NCBI GenBank assembly: GCA_026398595.1
Contig: JAPLSO010000028.1
Coordinates: 1 to 59,220, forward strand
From: Spirochaetota bacterium
Lineage (GTDB): Bacteria > Spirochaetota > Spirochaetia > Treponematales > Rectinemataceae
Reading direction: 5' to 3'
DNA length: 59,220 nucleotides
Shown: one piece after another, positions 36,040 through 44,740 of the stretch
Numbering within the stretch: the stretch's first letter is position 1
Layout of the letters: the number at the start of each line of letters is the position of its first letter
Program-made: the position numbers and the translations under genes
The notes under the pieces: model-generated
What the model was told of the DNA's origin: nothing
Databases searched by the model: none
What the model saw: the letters and a program-made list of their open reading frames with translations, nothing else

Positions 36040-36557
36040 TAATTACCTTCTTCAAGATCGGCATCGTCTCTTTCGGCGGAGGCTGGTCGATCGTCGGAAT
36101 TATCAGGAATGAGGTAGTGCCGCGATGGATAAGCGAACGGGATTTCGGCTCGCTCATCGCGATAGCCCAATCGACGCCCGGGCCCATCGCCCTGAACGCC
36201 GCGACAATGATCGGCTGGCAGCAGGGGGGATTCTTCTCGGCCCTCGCAGCTACCCTGTCCGTCGTCGCTTTCCCCGTCGGGGCAATCGCCGCGGCCAGCC
36301 TACTCGCCAAGCGCGTCAAGCTGAATAAAAGGGCATTGGACGAGTCACTGAGAACCGGCAGCGCGGCCATGATGCTGATGACGCTCTGGGCGCTCAGGCC
36401 CGCTTCGGCCGATCCCCTGCTGCTCTTCTTCGCCGTCGCCGCCTTCGCGCTTTCGGCCTTCACGAAGTTCAACGCCCTTTGGACGATCCTCGGCTCAGGG
36501 GCGGTCAATGCCCTCGCCGGACCTGCGATACGGAGGCTCCTGGGAATCCAGGGCTGA
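36021..36557 (+). CDS. Chromate transporter half-protein (second half)
   Basis: 178 aa from ATG 36021 (MRTLEVIITFFKIGIVSF). It carries the complete family start: FKIGIVSFGGGWSIVGIIRNEVV, RDFGSLIAIAQSTPGPIALNAATMIG, and five or six membrane segments. It overlaps the first half-gene by 19 bp, the usual arrangement of paired short-chain ChrA proteins that form a heterodimer. Its 3' end overlaps the convergent nucleotidyltransferase-like gene by 63 bp. Confidence 0.87.
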   Translation: MRTLEVIITFFKIGIVSFGGGWSIVGIIRNEVVPRWISERDFGSLIAIAQSTPGPIALNAATMIGWQQGGFFSALAATLSVVAFPVGAIAAASLLAKRVKLNKRALDESLRTGSAAMMLMTLWALRPASADPLLLFFAVAAFALSAFTKFNALWTILGSGAVNALAGPAIRRLLGIQG

Positions 36558-37616
36558 CCGGAAATCGTCCCAGTCCAGTCTCACTTTTTCCACGGCAGCC
36601 TCGAAACGCCCCAGCTCGTCGAAGCTCTTGGCCGGAGTCAATTCCTCGGGAGCGGCGACAGGCAGGATCCGCGCTCTGCCCCGCCCGGCAAGGAAGGAGT
36701 CCACGTTGTCCAGGGCGAACTCATGGGCTTCCGGATCATTGCCCGGAATGTTCCAGCCGATTCCTTCGCGCCAATAGGCCCCTTTAATCTCGACGATGGC
36801 CTCGGCCAAGGCGGCAGTCCTGTAGGCGCGTATCCCGACGTTGGTGAATCCCGAGGGTTTGGGCTCTTTAAGGCGAGAGATTCCGCTCCTCATTCGCTTT
36901 CCTCCCAGTTTGTCGTGGCCGAAGGATCGCGGTAGACCTTCCTTGTCCACAAAGATCGGATAGGCCGCACCATCGATTCGCGCGACCGGCATGAGGATGT
37001 CGGCACTCTTGTCCTCGGCTTCGAGACCTTTCAGGACGAGCAGGGAGAAAAGGGCTGTGAGAGGAGAGTTGGCGTCACCCCCGAAGTTGACGAGAACGTA
37101 CTTCGAGTCCTTCCAAAGCTCCATGGCCTGCATGGCCGCGTCACCGTGGCCGAGGACCTTGCCCTGGGGTCCCTCCACCTGGGTATGGAAGCTGACCATA
37201 GAAGCCGGTATGCCGAGAGGAGCAAGGACGCTTTCATTGATTTCCCTCTCCCAGCCACGGATTACGATCAGGTGCCTGCCCAGGCCTTTGAAGGCGTCGA
37301 GGGCATAGGCCGCTAGGGGGATGGTCTTCCCTCTGGTGCCGAGAAAATTCCGTACAGGGAAGAGGCCTCTCGGTGCCGCAAGCGGAAAGGACACCGCGGC
37401 GCAGGACACCGCGTCTCCGGAATCCCTGAGACTCGACTTGGCCTTGCAGAGGCTCTTTACCCAGCGTGTGCCCGCCCCGGCAAGAAGGGTGAGGCAGACC
37501 ACGTCCTCTTTCTCGAAGCTTCCGACCTCGGCGAGAAGACTTCGGCCGAGGGACTTTCTCAAGGCGAAGACCTCCCCTCCCTTCAAACGGACGAGGGAGG
37601 CGGAATCAACACTCAT
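36495..37616 (-). CDS. Nucleotidyltransferase-like (nucleotide-diphospho-sugar transferase fold) protein
   Basis: 373 aa. The pyrophosphorylase-like start LTLLAGAGTRWVKSLCKAK resembles the GxGTRxxPxTK loop of sugar nucleotidyltransferases. HLIVIRGWER, GHGDAAMQAMELW and YVLVNFGGDANSPLT follow, as do the GDxP-like metal loop and later KPSGFTNVGIRAYRT. No C-terminal hexapeptide repeats are visible. It follows the DUF2156 gene (37606-38562) with an 11-bp overlap on the same strand, suggesting a shared pathway. Substrate unknown. Confidence 0.7.
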   Translation of the reverse strand: MSVDSASLVRLKGGEVFALRKSLGRSLLAEVGSFEKEDVVCLTLLAGAGTRWVKSLCKAKSSLRDSGDAVSCAAVSFPLAAPRGLFPVRNFLGTRGKTIPLAAYALDAFKGLGRHLIVIRGWEREINESVLAPLGIPASMVSFHTQVEGPQGKVLGHGDAAMQAMELWKDSKYVLVNFGGDANSPLTALFSLLVLKGLEAEDKSADILMPVARIDGAAYPIFVDKEGLPRSFGHDKLGGKRMRSGISRLKEPKPSGFTNVGIRAYRTAALAEAIVEIKGAYWREGIGWNIPGNDPEAHEFALDNVDSFLAGRGRARILPVAAPEELTPAKSFDELGRFEAAVEKVRLDWDDFRSALDSQEPPYRRSGEGIDRP

Positions 37617-38562
37617 GGACGGTGCCCGGACCGCAATCGGCCGGTCCCTCGACTTCCTTGGGGAAGAATTCCACCTTATCGGGATGGATGACCCTGTATT
37701 TCTTCACGAAGCCGCAGGGTCGGTAGGTCATTTTTGCCTGCCTCAGGCCCTCGTTGCCCAGATCCTGCTCCCTGTTGATGAGGTTATAAGTCACGGGCAG
37801 GGACTGGGCGAAAGCCTGGTTGATGAACTGATAGATTCCCTTGTAACTGTCGATGGCCTTTTCGAAGTGGACGGCAAACATCCTTCCCTTGGCTAGGGGC
37901 TCGCCGAGACACCAGCCCGCCGGCTTCCCCTCGATGTAGTAGATGGCGCCGCGCATCCCGAGCTCCTCGAATAGATCGAGGCTCTCCTTCGCCGCCTTAA
38001 AGTCACCATCGTAGCCCTTGACCTCTCTCCATTGGTCGAGAACGGTGTGAGCGTCGCCGAGGTTCGACTTCCTGAGAGGTTCCTGGACACATTCGTAGCT
38101 GTTGATGAAGCCGTTCACAAGGTTTCGTTTCTTGTGATATTCCTTGCCCGAAAGCTCAGCCAGATCCGAGCGGTTGTAAAGATAATCGAAGTTGTCCCTG
38201 TCCTCCTGCACGATATATCCACGGGCTTCAAGATCGATCCTATGCATCTGTACCTGGCTCTCGGAGAAGTTTTTCATATAGTCGTGCTTTTCCATCAGTT
38301 CGTCGAAAACCTCATGCGCCTGGGGACAGCAGGGCATGCAGAAGAAGGATTTTCCTGCCTTTATGCCCTCGATGGCGATGCCGCCCGAAGGGATGGATGA
38401 GATCCTGTAATCGTAGCTGTTCCTGAAAAGATAGAAGTTGGCGAAGGTGAACTCCGAAATCCCGTCCTTGAGAAGATTGAAGGAGGGGTACATAGAGTTC
38501 TTCATCCCGAGATTGATAGGGGCAAACTCCGGAAAGCCGGGTACATTGGTTTCTTGGCTCAT
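37606..38562 (-). CDS. DUF2156 / phosphatidylglycerol lysyltransferase C-terminal-like protein
   Basis: 318 aa from ATG 38562 (MSQETNVPGFPEF). It is a soluble double-GNAT-like protein of the LPG_synthase_C/DUF2156 type: FTFANFYLFRNSYDYRIS near the start, QEDRDNFDYLYNRSDLAELSGKEYHKKRNLVNGF in the middle, and YNLINREQDLGNEGLRQAKMTYRP near the end are characteristic. No membrane flippase domain is present. The family is linked to aminoacylation or acylation of small molecules; the actual substrate is unknown. Co-transcribed with the nucleotidyltransferase-like gene. Confidence 0.85.
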   Translation of the reverse strand: MSQETNVPGFPEFAPINLGMKNSMYPSFNLLKDGISEFTFANFYLFRNSYDYRISSIPSGGIAIEGIKAGKSFFCMPCCPQAHEVFDELMEKHDYMKNFSESQVQMHRIDLEARGYIVQEDRDNFDYLYNRSDLAELSGKEYHKKRNLVNGFINSYECVQEPLRKSNLGDAHTVLDQWREVKGYDGDFKAAKESLDLFEELGMRGAIYYIEGKPAGWCLGEPLAKGRMFAVHFEKAIDSYKGIYQFINQAFAQSLPVTYNLINREQDLGNEGLRQAKMTYRPCGFVKKYRVIHPDKVEFFPKEVEGPADCGPGTVHEC

Positions 38563-38659
38563 GCTCGACATAATATGAAAAGCCGAGGATGAGGGCAAGT
38601 GAGATCGGTTCAGAAGCCTGTTGCCTCACAGTCCTTCCCCGGGGCATAATCTTTTCACT

Positions 38660-39916
38660 ATGAAAGAGTATGCTCCACTTTTATCCGAATCCTATACAGC
38701 CGGTCTGGTTGCCAGATTTCTCCGCTATGCAGAGATAGGTACCCAGAGCGACCGTCATATCGAGGATATTCCCTCGACGCCAGTCCAGTGGAATTTAGCC
38801 AGAGTCCTTGTCGAGGAGCTAAAAGACCTTGGCCTCAAAGATGTCTCAATAGACGAACACTGCTATATCATCGCCAGGTTGCCCGCCTCGAAAGGCTTGG
38901 AAGGCAAGCCAAGCATCGGCCTCATGGCTCACATGGACACGGCTTCCGATGTCCCTGGTTCACCGGTCATGCCCCGCATCGTACGCGGTTACGACGGCTC
39001 TCCCCTGTCCCTCTCCCCCTCCTCCAAGCTCGACCCGGCCGAATACACCGACCTCCTCGATCACGTCGGCGACGATCTTATCGTCACCGATGGCGAGACT
39101 CTCCTCGGCGCCGACGACAAGGCAGGCCTGGCCGAAATCATGACCGGAATCGAATTCCTTGCCACCCATCCGGAGATAAAGCATGGACCGATAGAGCTCT
39201 TCTTCACTCCAGACGAAGAGACGGGGAAAGGCATGGATTTGTTCCCGATGACAAAAGTGAAGTCCAAGGCCTGCTACACCTTCGACGGGGGCAAGGCGGC
39301 CGAAATCGAGGCTGAATGCTTTACCGCCTACGCCGTACACGCCGAATTCTCCGGCAAGGTCATCCACATCGGCGCGGCACGCGGTAAGCTCGCGAACGCT
39401 ACAGCTATGGCCGCGCACTTCATCGCCATGCTCCCCCGGTCAGAGAGCCCGGAGGCCACCGACGACTGGTACGGATATTACTGCCCCATCGAGATTTCAG
39501 GCTCAATGGAGAAAGCCTCAGTCGATGTCTACCTGCGCGACTTTACCGCCGATGGCATAGCCAGAAGGATAGCGGCCGTGAAAGCCTTCGCCGCCGCTCT
39601 CGAGGCTCAATTCCCTCTCGGCAAGGTTGAGCTCACCGTGAAGAAACAGTACCTCAACATGAAGGAGGCCTTGGAGAAGAACCCCAAAGTGCTTACAAAG
39701 CTTGCGGCGGCGATAGAGAAGGCCGGCGCCGTTCCCGAGATGAGACCCATCCGGGGCGGCACCGACGGATCGAGATTGACCGAAATGGGCATCCCTACAC
39801 CCAATGTTTTCACGGGAGGCTACAATTACCATTCCAAACACGAATGGGCCTCCCTGGGCGAGATGTCCCTCGCCGTGAGAACGGTGATCAATCTGGCCAG
39901 GCTCTGGGCTGAGTGA
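38660..39916 (+). CDS. pepT: Peptidase T (tripeptide aminopeptidase)
   Basis: 418 aa from ATG 38660 (MKEYAPLLSESYTAGL). M20 metallopeptidase motifs: GLMAHMDTASDV (metal His and Asp), LLGADDKAGLAEIM (bridging Asp), FTPDEETGKGMDLF (catalytic and metal Glu), FDGGKAAEIEAE (Asp) and a late NYHSKHEW (metal His). The dimerisation lid domain is present. It trims tripeptides from the N-terminus in the cytosol. Single gene; a weak spacer separates it from the PEGA gene. Confidence 0.96.
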   Translation: MKEYAPLLSESYTAGLVARFLRYAEIGTQSDRHIEDIPSTPVQWNLARVLVEELKDLGLKDVSIDEHCYIIARLPASKGLEGKPSIGLMAHMDTASDVPGSPVMPRIVRGYDGSPLSLSPSSKLDPAEYTDLLDHVGDDLIVTDGETLLGADDKAGLAEIMTGIEFLATHPEIKHGPIELFFTPDEETGKGMDLFPMTKVKSKACYTFDGGKAAEIEAECFTAYAVHAEFSGKVIHIGAARGKLANATAMAAHFIAMLPRSESPEATDDWYGYYCPIEISGSMEKASVDVYLRDFTADGIARRIAAVKAFAAALEAQFPLGKVELTVKKQYLNMKEALEKNPKVLTKLAAAIEKAGAVPEMRPIRGGTDGSRLTEMGIPTPNVFTGGYNYHSKHEWASLGEMSLAVRTVINLARLWAE

Positions 39917-39985
39917 GGAAAGAGGCCTGCGCGGTCGCTGCGCCGTTCGGGCAATCCCATCTGAGATCCCCAAGGAGGATCACAC

Positions 39986-40960
39986 ATGAAAAGAAAAATC
40001 CTGGCGGTTTTCCTTGTGCTTGCCGCGGTAAACGGTCTTCTGCTGGCCCAAGCCAAGACCTCCCTTACGATCAGGTGCGATCAGGCCGGAGCCCAGGTCT
40101 ATATTGAGGACAAGCTAGCCGGCTCCACCCAGCCCACTTTCTCGATCTTTCTTTTGCCTGGCACCTATAAGATCAGAGTGAGCAAGGAAGGATTCTCCGA
40201 GTTCCAAACTACAGCGGTCGTGGGGATGAGCCCCGTGACCTTGCAAGTTACCTTGGGCAAGGCGGGCAATCCCAATCCCCAGCCCTCTCCCCCGCCCAAG
40301 GCCCCCGTGGCGAAATACCAACTCTCGGTGGACGCCAATCAGCGAGGCGCCCAGGTCTTCGTGAACGGAACCTACGTCGGCAATACGCCCTTATCGGTGT
40401 TTCTGGAACAGGGCAGTTATTCAGTCGATGTCAAACTCGAGGGCTTCGAGGATTCTTCCAAAAACATAAGAATGAACGGCGCATACAGACATTACGCTGT
40501 CCTTGACCCCAGGCCTCTATCCGTGTATATAGACGCAAACAACGCACCCGGGGCGAGCATATACAGGGATTCCTCTTTCGTCGGCACGACGCCGTACCGA
40601 GGTGCCTGGATGCCGGGAAGCTACGATGTGAGGATTTCTTCCCCTGGATTCAGCGATTTCAGGGATCAATTTACCGTCCACGGTCCCATCACGCTGAGCG
40701 TCGCTCTCATGCCCGCCTTGGTGGAATACGAAATCAGAATCCCCGAACTTTTCGCCATGAAGGCTGACAAGCCGACGAGATTCGAGGATCTCCTCATCCT
40801 CATCGACGGCGCCCAGCTGACCTCGCCCTTCGGAACCATGCTGCCGGGCACCCACCACCTCGAACTTTACTTCGGCGACCTGCACCTAAAGACCAACTTC
40901 GATGTCCCCAAGGGCGGACGCTTTGTTCTGGAACCCTTCCTCGGAGTCAACGTCTATTGA
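39986..40960 (+). CDS. Secreted PEGA-domain repeat protein
   Basis: 324 aa. A cleavable signal peptide (MKRKILAVFLVLAAVNG...AQA) is followed by three PEGA repeats: QAGAQVYIEDKLAGS.. LLPGTYKIRV, RGAQVFVNGTYVGNTPLSVFLEQGSYSVDV and PGASIYRDSSFVGTTPYRG..PGSYDVRI, separated by a Pro-rich linker. A further beta-rich C-terminal region ends RFVLEPFLGVNVY. PEGA proteins are surface or periplasmic and common in spirochaetes; function is unknown. A strong AAGGAGG precedes the ATG and a terminator follows. Confidence 0.92.
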   Translation: MKRKILAVFLVLAAVNGLLLAQAKTSLTIRCDQAGAQVYIEDKLAGSTQPTFSIFLLPGTYKIRVSKEGFSEFQTTAVVGMSPVTLQVTLGKAGNPNPQPSPPPKAPVAKYQLSVDANQRGAQVFVNGTYVGNTPLSVFLEQGSYSVDVKLEGFEDSSKNIRMNGAYRHYAVLDPRPLSVYIDANNAPGASIYRDSSFVGTTPYRGAWMPGSYDVRISSPGFSDFRDQFTVHGPITLSVALMPALVEYEIRIPELFAMKADKPTRFEDLLILIDGAQLTSPFGTMLPGTHHLELYFGDLHLKTNFDVPKGGRFVLEPFLGVNVY

Positions 40961-40968
40961 TCTACCAA

Positions 40969-40997
40969 GGCCGCGGATCGCTCCGCGGCCTGTTTTT
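40969..40997 (+). terminator. Rho-independent terminator after PEGA gene
   Basis: GGCCGCGGA and TCCGCGGCC enclose a short TCGC loop and are followed by TGTTTTTA, a textbook intrinsic terminator 9 nt after the stop codon. Confidence 0.9.
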
Positions 40998-41123
40998 ATG
41001 GTTCTCCTTGAAACTTCACGTAAAGTATGATCTTTTATATAATGATTTCGTGACCATGGTTCCGGAAGCGGCCGATGTACACGGTTGAGAAATAAACACC
41101 TATACTATGGGTGAGGATCGAAG

Positions 41124-41645
41124 ATGCCCGAAAGTTTCAACATTCAGGAGTTCGAACGCGCCGCAAACCGCACCGGTGTGTTCAAGGGCGTCGAAATCGA
41201 TCTTTTGCACGAAACACTCCTGTCCTGGCTGAGTTCTCCCGCAGACCCCTACACCGTTCTCGAACTGCGCGACGGTAAAACCTTGGCAGCCTTTGCCATA
41301 ATAGGCAGGGTATCGGGTAGAGAATCCACCTTCGATATACGCTACATCGTCCTGGACAGGGATTACCGTTTGCCCGAAGTCGGAAGACGACTCCTCGCGA
41401 TGATAGACGATGACCTTCTCAGTAAAGGCAGCTATGCCGTGATCCGCCTCGAGACCTCGACCTCGAAGATCGGCAACGCCGGCGCCGCATGTTACGAGGA
41501 AGGCGGCTTTAAAGTGATCGGCCACATCGTCGGCTACTACGGCGAGCAGGACGACTATTATTACCTGATGAAGACGGTGTATAAAAGCCGCCCCGAATTC
41601 TCCGCCCCGCCCTCCACCGAGCCCCAGAAGCAGACAACCGCTTGA
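41124..41645 (+). CDS. GNAT-type acetyltransferase-like protein
   Basis: 173 aa. The fold pattern is that of a GNAT N-acetyltransferase: strand TLAAFAIIGRV, strand FDIRYIVLDRDYR, the pyrophosphate-binding region LPEVGRRLLAMIDDDLLSKG, and the late NAGAACYEEGGFKVIG typical of the motif-B end. The canonical Q/RxxGxG/A is altered to RLPEVGRR. No signal peptide. Substrate unknown. The promoter of tRNA-Thr overlaps its stop codon. Confidence 0.75.
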   Translation: MPESFNIQEFERAANRTGVFKGVEIDLLHETLLSWLSSPADPYTVLELRDGKTLAAFAIIGRVSGRESTFDIRYIVLDRDYRLPEVGRRLLAMIDDDLLSKGSYAVIRLETSTSKIGNAGAACYEEGGFKVIGHIVGYYGEQDDYYYLMKTVYKSRPEFSAPPSTEPQKQTTA

Positions 41646-41670
41646 TCAGTCTGGGCCCTCCTGCTATATT
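41642..41670 (+). promoter_or_regulatory. Promoter of tRNA-Thr
   Basis: TTGATC (41642-41647) and TATATT (41665-41670) are 17 bp apart, with the mature tRNA starting 13 bp later. Confidence 0.6.
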
Positions 41671-41682
41671 TCTTTCGCATTC

Positions 41683-41755
41683 GCCGAGATAGCTCATCTG
41701 GCAGAGCGGCGCACTCGTAATGCGCAGGTACCGGGTTCGATTCCCGGCCTCGGCT
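41683..41755 (+). tRNA. tRNA-Thr(CGT)
   Basis: 73 nt. Acceptor GCCGAG pairs with CTCGGC (an A-C mismatch at the seventh pair), the anticodon stem GCGCA/TGCGC encloses CTCGTAA giving anticodon CGT, and the T-arm is CCGGG-TTCGATT-CCCGG. CCA is not encoded. The integrase downstream makes its 3' end the likely attachment site of the island. Confidence 0.95.
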
Positions 41756-41817
41756 TTAGTTAAGTTTATTCTGCATTACGATTTATTATAAAATGCGGTA
41801 GGGAAGGAAAGCGTTGA

Positions 41818-41850
41818 TTTATCTCAGAATGAGATAAAAACTATGAGATA
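41818..41850. repeat. Inverted and direct repeats between tRNA-Thr and integrase
   Basis: TTTATCTCA-GAA-TGAGATAAA is a perfect 9-bp inverted repeat (41818-41838). TGAGATA recurs at 41844-41850, 14 bp after the copy at 41830. Placed between the tRNA 3' end and the integrase start, they could be arm-type integrase sites or an operator for the integrase gene. Confidence 0.55.
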
Positions 41851-41926
41851 GAAAAAACGCTATATAGCCCCCTGCTGACCCACCACTCATGACGTGTCGC
41901 CAAACCTCCAGGAGGGTGGTGCCGTA

Positions 41927-43246
41927 ATGCAAAAGAAAAGCTCAACCTTCTCACTTCATCGTCGCCAAGGTATCTGGTATGTACAGTTCAAAATTCCAGA
42001 TACATGGAAATGGACAAGCGCGCGAAGTACAAGAACTGATGACAAACTTGAAGCGTTGGAAAAAATTGTCGATTGGCAGAGGAACGGAATTCCTGATAAA
42101 AAGGATACCGGACGAAGAAACCTGAAGGAATCGTTGACAAGCAGGAGCGCGCTTGAAGGAATAAAAGAAGCTCCCTTGACACAGAAGGAAGCGGAACAAG
42201 CAATAAAAATCCTCGAATCCCGCGGCCTCGTCAACGTCCAACCGATAGAAAAAAACCCAGGCGATGTGGAATTCCTGTCCTTCCTTGAAAATTTCTGGAA
42301 CTATGAAAAATCCACCTATGTCAAAGATCGCCTCGTGCACAAGAAATCCCTAACGAAAAAACACTGCTACGACATGAAACACCGGCTCGTCCATTGGGAA
42401 GGATTCAGGGGTAGGATGATGTCCTCGATAACCGAATTGGAACTGAAACAGCTCTGCGTGCAACTCTCAGACAAAGGCCTCGCCGACGCAAGCATCAACA
42501 AGACCATGCTCGCCGGGACCACCCCGCTCAAATGGGCCAAGAAGAACAAGATGATAGCTAGCAACCCCGCGGAAAGTCTCGAGAGGATTTCCGAAACCAA
42601 CGAGGAACGGGGGATCTTGACCGATGAAGAAGTGCAGAGGCTCTTCTCCGAAGCTGTCTGGAAGGATGAGATGGCGAGAGTGGCAAATATCCTGGCATGT
42701 ACGACAGGACTGAGGCTCGGAGAATGTTTGGGGATCCAGAAAGCCAATATCAAGGAATCCTCGCTTGAAGTATGGAACTGGACCGAGATGGACGGAAGGA
42801 AGAAACCCAAGAACAACAAGATACGCATCGTGCCCTTGATGAAGGAGATCAGGGATGAACTCCTGGAACTTCTGAAGAAAAACCCCCATGACAGCGGCGA
42901 TACCAACTATGTATTCTACGGACCTGAGCCGGACAAGCCCGCCTTGGGCGACAGCATGCTGAATGGACTCGTGAGTGCCCTGGAGAGCATAGGAATCAGC
43001 GACAACCAGAGGAAAGAACGAAATATTGACTTCCATTCCTGGAGGCATTATTACACGAGCAACGTATGCCTCTATGTGGATGAGAAAAAGCTGAAAACAG
43101 TTACCGGACACAACAGTTCGGCAGTATTTAATGTCTACGCCGGCCACAAGAAGGAAGTGGATGTGCTCGCCGTGGCAACCGCGACAAAAAAGGCCTTCGT
43201 GAAGATTCTCAAAAGGGAAAAAGAGATGGCCAAGGTATCAGCCTAA
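41927..43246 (+). CDS. int: Tyrosine site-specific recombinase (island integrase)
   Basis: 439 aa from ATG 41927, chosen because AGGAGG lies 10 nt upstream; a GTG 11 codons earlier is possible. An N-terminal AP2-like strand region (FSLHRRQGIWYVQFKIPD) and SAM-like core-binding domain (LENFWNYEKSTYVKDRLVHKKSLTKKHCYDM) precede the catalytic domain. All active-site residues are present: Arg in CTTGLRLGECLGIQ, HxxR in DFHSWRHYYTSN, His in VTGHNS and the nucleophile Tyr in FNVYAGH. Coding sequence is clearly more A/T-rich and Lys-rich than the chromosome to its left. It follows tRNA-Thr and reads away from it. Confidence 0.95.
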   Translation: MQKKSSTFSLHRRQGIWYVQFKIPDTWKWTSARSTRTDDKLEALEKIVDWQRNGIPDKKDTGRRNLKESLTSRSALEGIKEAPLTQKEAEQAIKILESRGLVNVQPIEKNPGDVEFLSFLENFWNYEKSTYVKDRLVHKKSLTKKHCYDMKHRLVHWEGFRGRMMSSITELELKQLCVQLSDKGLADASINKTMLAGTTPLKWAKKNKMIASNPAESLERISETNEERGILTDEEVQRLFSEAVWKDEMARVANILACTTGLRLGECLGIQKANIKESSLEVWNWTEMDGRKKPKNNKIRIVPLMKEIRDELLELLKKNPHDSGDTNYVFYGPEPDKPALGDSMLNGLVSALESIGISDNQRKERNIDFHSWRHYYTSNVCLYVDEKKLKTVTGHNSSAVFNVYAGHKKEVDVLAVATATKKAFVKILKREKEMAKVSA

Positions 43247-43298
43247 GCGTTGCATAGCCGAGAAAGAGAGGATAATATAATAGTACCTCTCCCAACTT

Positions 43299-43796
43299 AT
43301 GAATACTTCGGATGATATAATTGTGCCCTTGTCGAACATCAACCTCGACATAGTGGGGGGATTGGGGATGTTTCCAAACTACGCATGCGTGAGGATTCTT
43401 GTCGATGGAACGCCATTTGTGGAAATGGTTCGTTCCTATGAGACGAAGATGCTCGCAGGCAACAAGGAAGCCGGCCTGGCAGGAAGCTACTGGTACCTCC
43501 ATCCGAATGCCCTGATCGAGTACCTGGAAGGTGATGGCTTTGGCCATGCCCACCGTATTGCCCTACTGGGTTGCACTTGCCTCGATGAGGATTGCTGGCC
43601 GCTTGTGTGCAGCATGGAGAAACAGGAACAGTACGTCATCTGGTACGATTTCTTACAGCCGCATAGGAAACAATGGGACTACTCGGGATTCGGGCCTTTT
43701 GGCTTCGAAAAGAAGCAACTTGCCGCGGCGATGGATGTCCTGAAACAGGAATATGAGCAGCTTCCCGCTACAAAGTGGGGCAGGCGTCTCCCATAG
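43299..43796 (+). CDS. Conserved hypothetical protein
   Basis: 165 aa. The pattern ALLGCTCLDEDCWPLVCSM...YVIWYDFLQPHRKQWDYSGFGPFGFEKKQLAAAM is one I recognise from a widespread family of unknown function found on accessory elements; the CxC..xxCW block and the final GPFxFxxxQ are its landmarks. No membrane segment or signal. It is the first cargo gene after the integrase. No function is proposed. Confidence 0.75.
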   Translation: MNTSDDIIVPLSNINLDIVGGLGMFPNYACVRILVDGTPFVEMVRSYETKMLAGNKEAGLAGSYWYLHPNALIEYLEGDGFGHAHRIALLGCTCLDEDCWPLVCSMEKQEQYVIWYDFLQPHRKQWDYSGFGPFGFEKKQLAAAMDVLKQEYEQLPATKWGRRLP

Positions 43797-43848
43797 CTGA
43801 AGAATTCGCGCTCCAGTTCGTCTTCGTTGCGCGCAAGAAGCCGCTCTG

Positions 43849-43986
43849 CTAGGTCGAGGAAGCTGACGGTGAAAGGATAGCGGAAGAATCGTGCCGCGAG
43901 TGCGCCTCGACCGCTGCGGCAATCTCCTGCCATTCGTTCTCAGGCAACTTGAACCCCAGGAAATGCTCCTCGAACTTCTTCCTCAT
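43849..43986 (-). CDS. Small ORF, possibly the 5' part of a frameshifted gene
   Basis: 45 aa (MRKKFEEHFLGFKLPENEW...) with AAGGAG nine bases before the ATG. The protein-like sequence ends after about 28 residues, and a second frame then continues with ALAARFFRYPFTVSFLDLAERLLAR and NEDELEREFFSYG down to about 43760. The simplest reading is a small gene of about 80-100 residues broken by one frameshift. Not recognised; it is antisense to the 3' end of the hypothetical gene before it. Confidence 0.4.
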   Translation of the reverse strand: MRKKFEEHFLGFKLPENEWQEIAAAVEAHSRHDSSAILSPSASST

Positions 43987-44076
43987 GGTGGACACTCCTT
44001 CTTCTAGGATATTCCACCTTATTCAGTTTCTGTAGTGGTCCTGCTCGATGGGCTCAGCATAGGGAGAATTGGACAC

Positions 44077-44706
44077 TTACGCTTCCTCGTTGCCGCCTAT
44101 CGAATAGAGATAGGTGCCGAACAAGGTTTTGGAGAGCACGATCTGCCCGATGATCACCACGAGGATGAAGATCAGCGCCAGGTTGGGGAAGACCCAGGTA
44201 TAGCCGTTGCCGAACTTGTTCCACCTCATGTCCTGGAGGATGATAGGGTTGCCGTTCGTGAGCATGAAGCCCAGGCCTTCGGTGATGGTCGCCAGGCCCA
44301 GCGTGGTGATGAAGGGCTGAAGGCTTCCATATGCCGTGATCTATCCCGCGAGCGCCCCGAAGACCGCGCCCGTGGCGAGGCAGGCCAGGATGGTCAGGAA
44401 GACGCTCCCGTTCACGAGGGGGAGCATGACGGCGACGAGTACGCAGGACTGGGCCATCACGCCGCCGACTCCCATATCGATTCCTCCGACCAGGATCACG
44501 AAGGTCATCCCTACCGCAAGCACTCCCATGATGGAAATCTGCCTGATGACGTTGCTTATGTTCCTATAGGTGAGGAAATAGGGCGAAAGCAGCGAGGCCG
44601 CTACGAGAAGACCCAGGAACACCCACCAGAGCCCGCATTTTGAGAGCTTCCTCGCGAAGGCCATGACTTTTGTCGCGCCATCGGAGGATCCTGCGCTGGT
44701 CTCCAT
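44077..44706 (-). pseudogene. Truncated RbsC/XylH-type sugar ABC permease
   Basis: Begins METSAGSSDGATKVMAFARK, with hydrophobic helices and the family motif MGVLAVGMTFVILVGGIDMGVGG. An in-frame TAG replaces a codon in GALAG*ITAYGSLQPFITTLG (stop at about 44341-44343), and after YLYSIGGNEEA the reading ends in TAA although the family continues with another 80-100 residues (GGNEEAARLSGI in intact relatives). Both an internal stop and a 3' deletion therefore disable it. It is the last piece of an operon with the dehydrogenase and transketolase genes. Confidence 0.85.
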
Positions 44707-44740
44707 GCCTTTCTCTTATTTCATCTGTGTTCCACCACGC

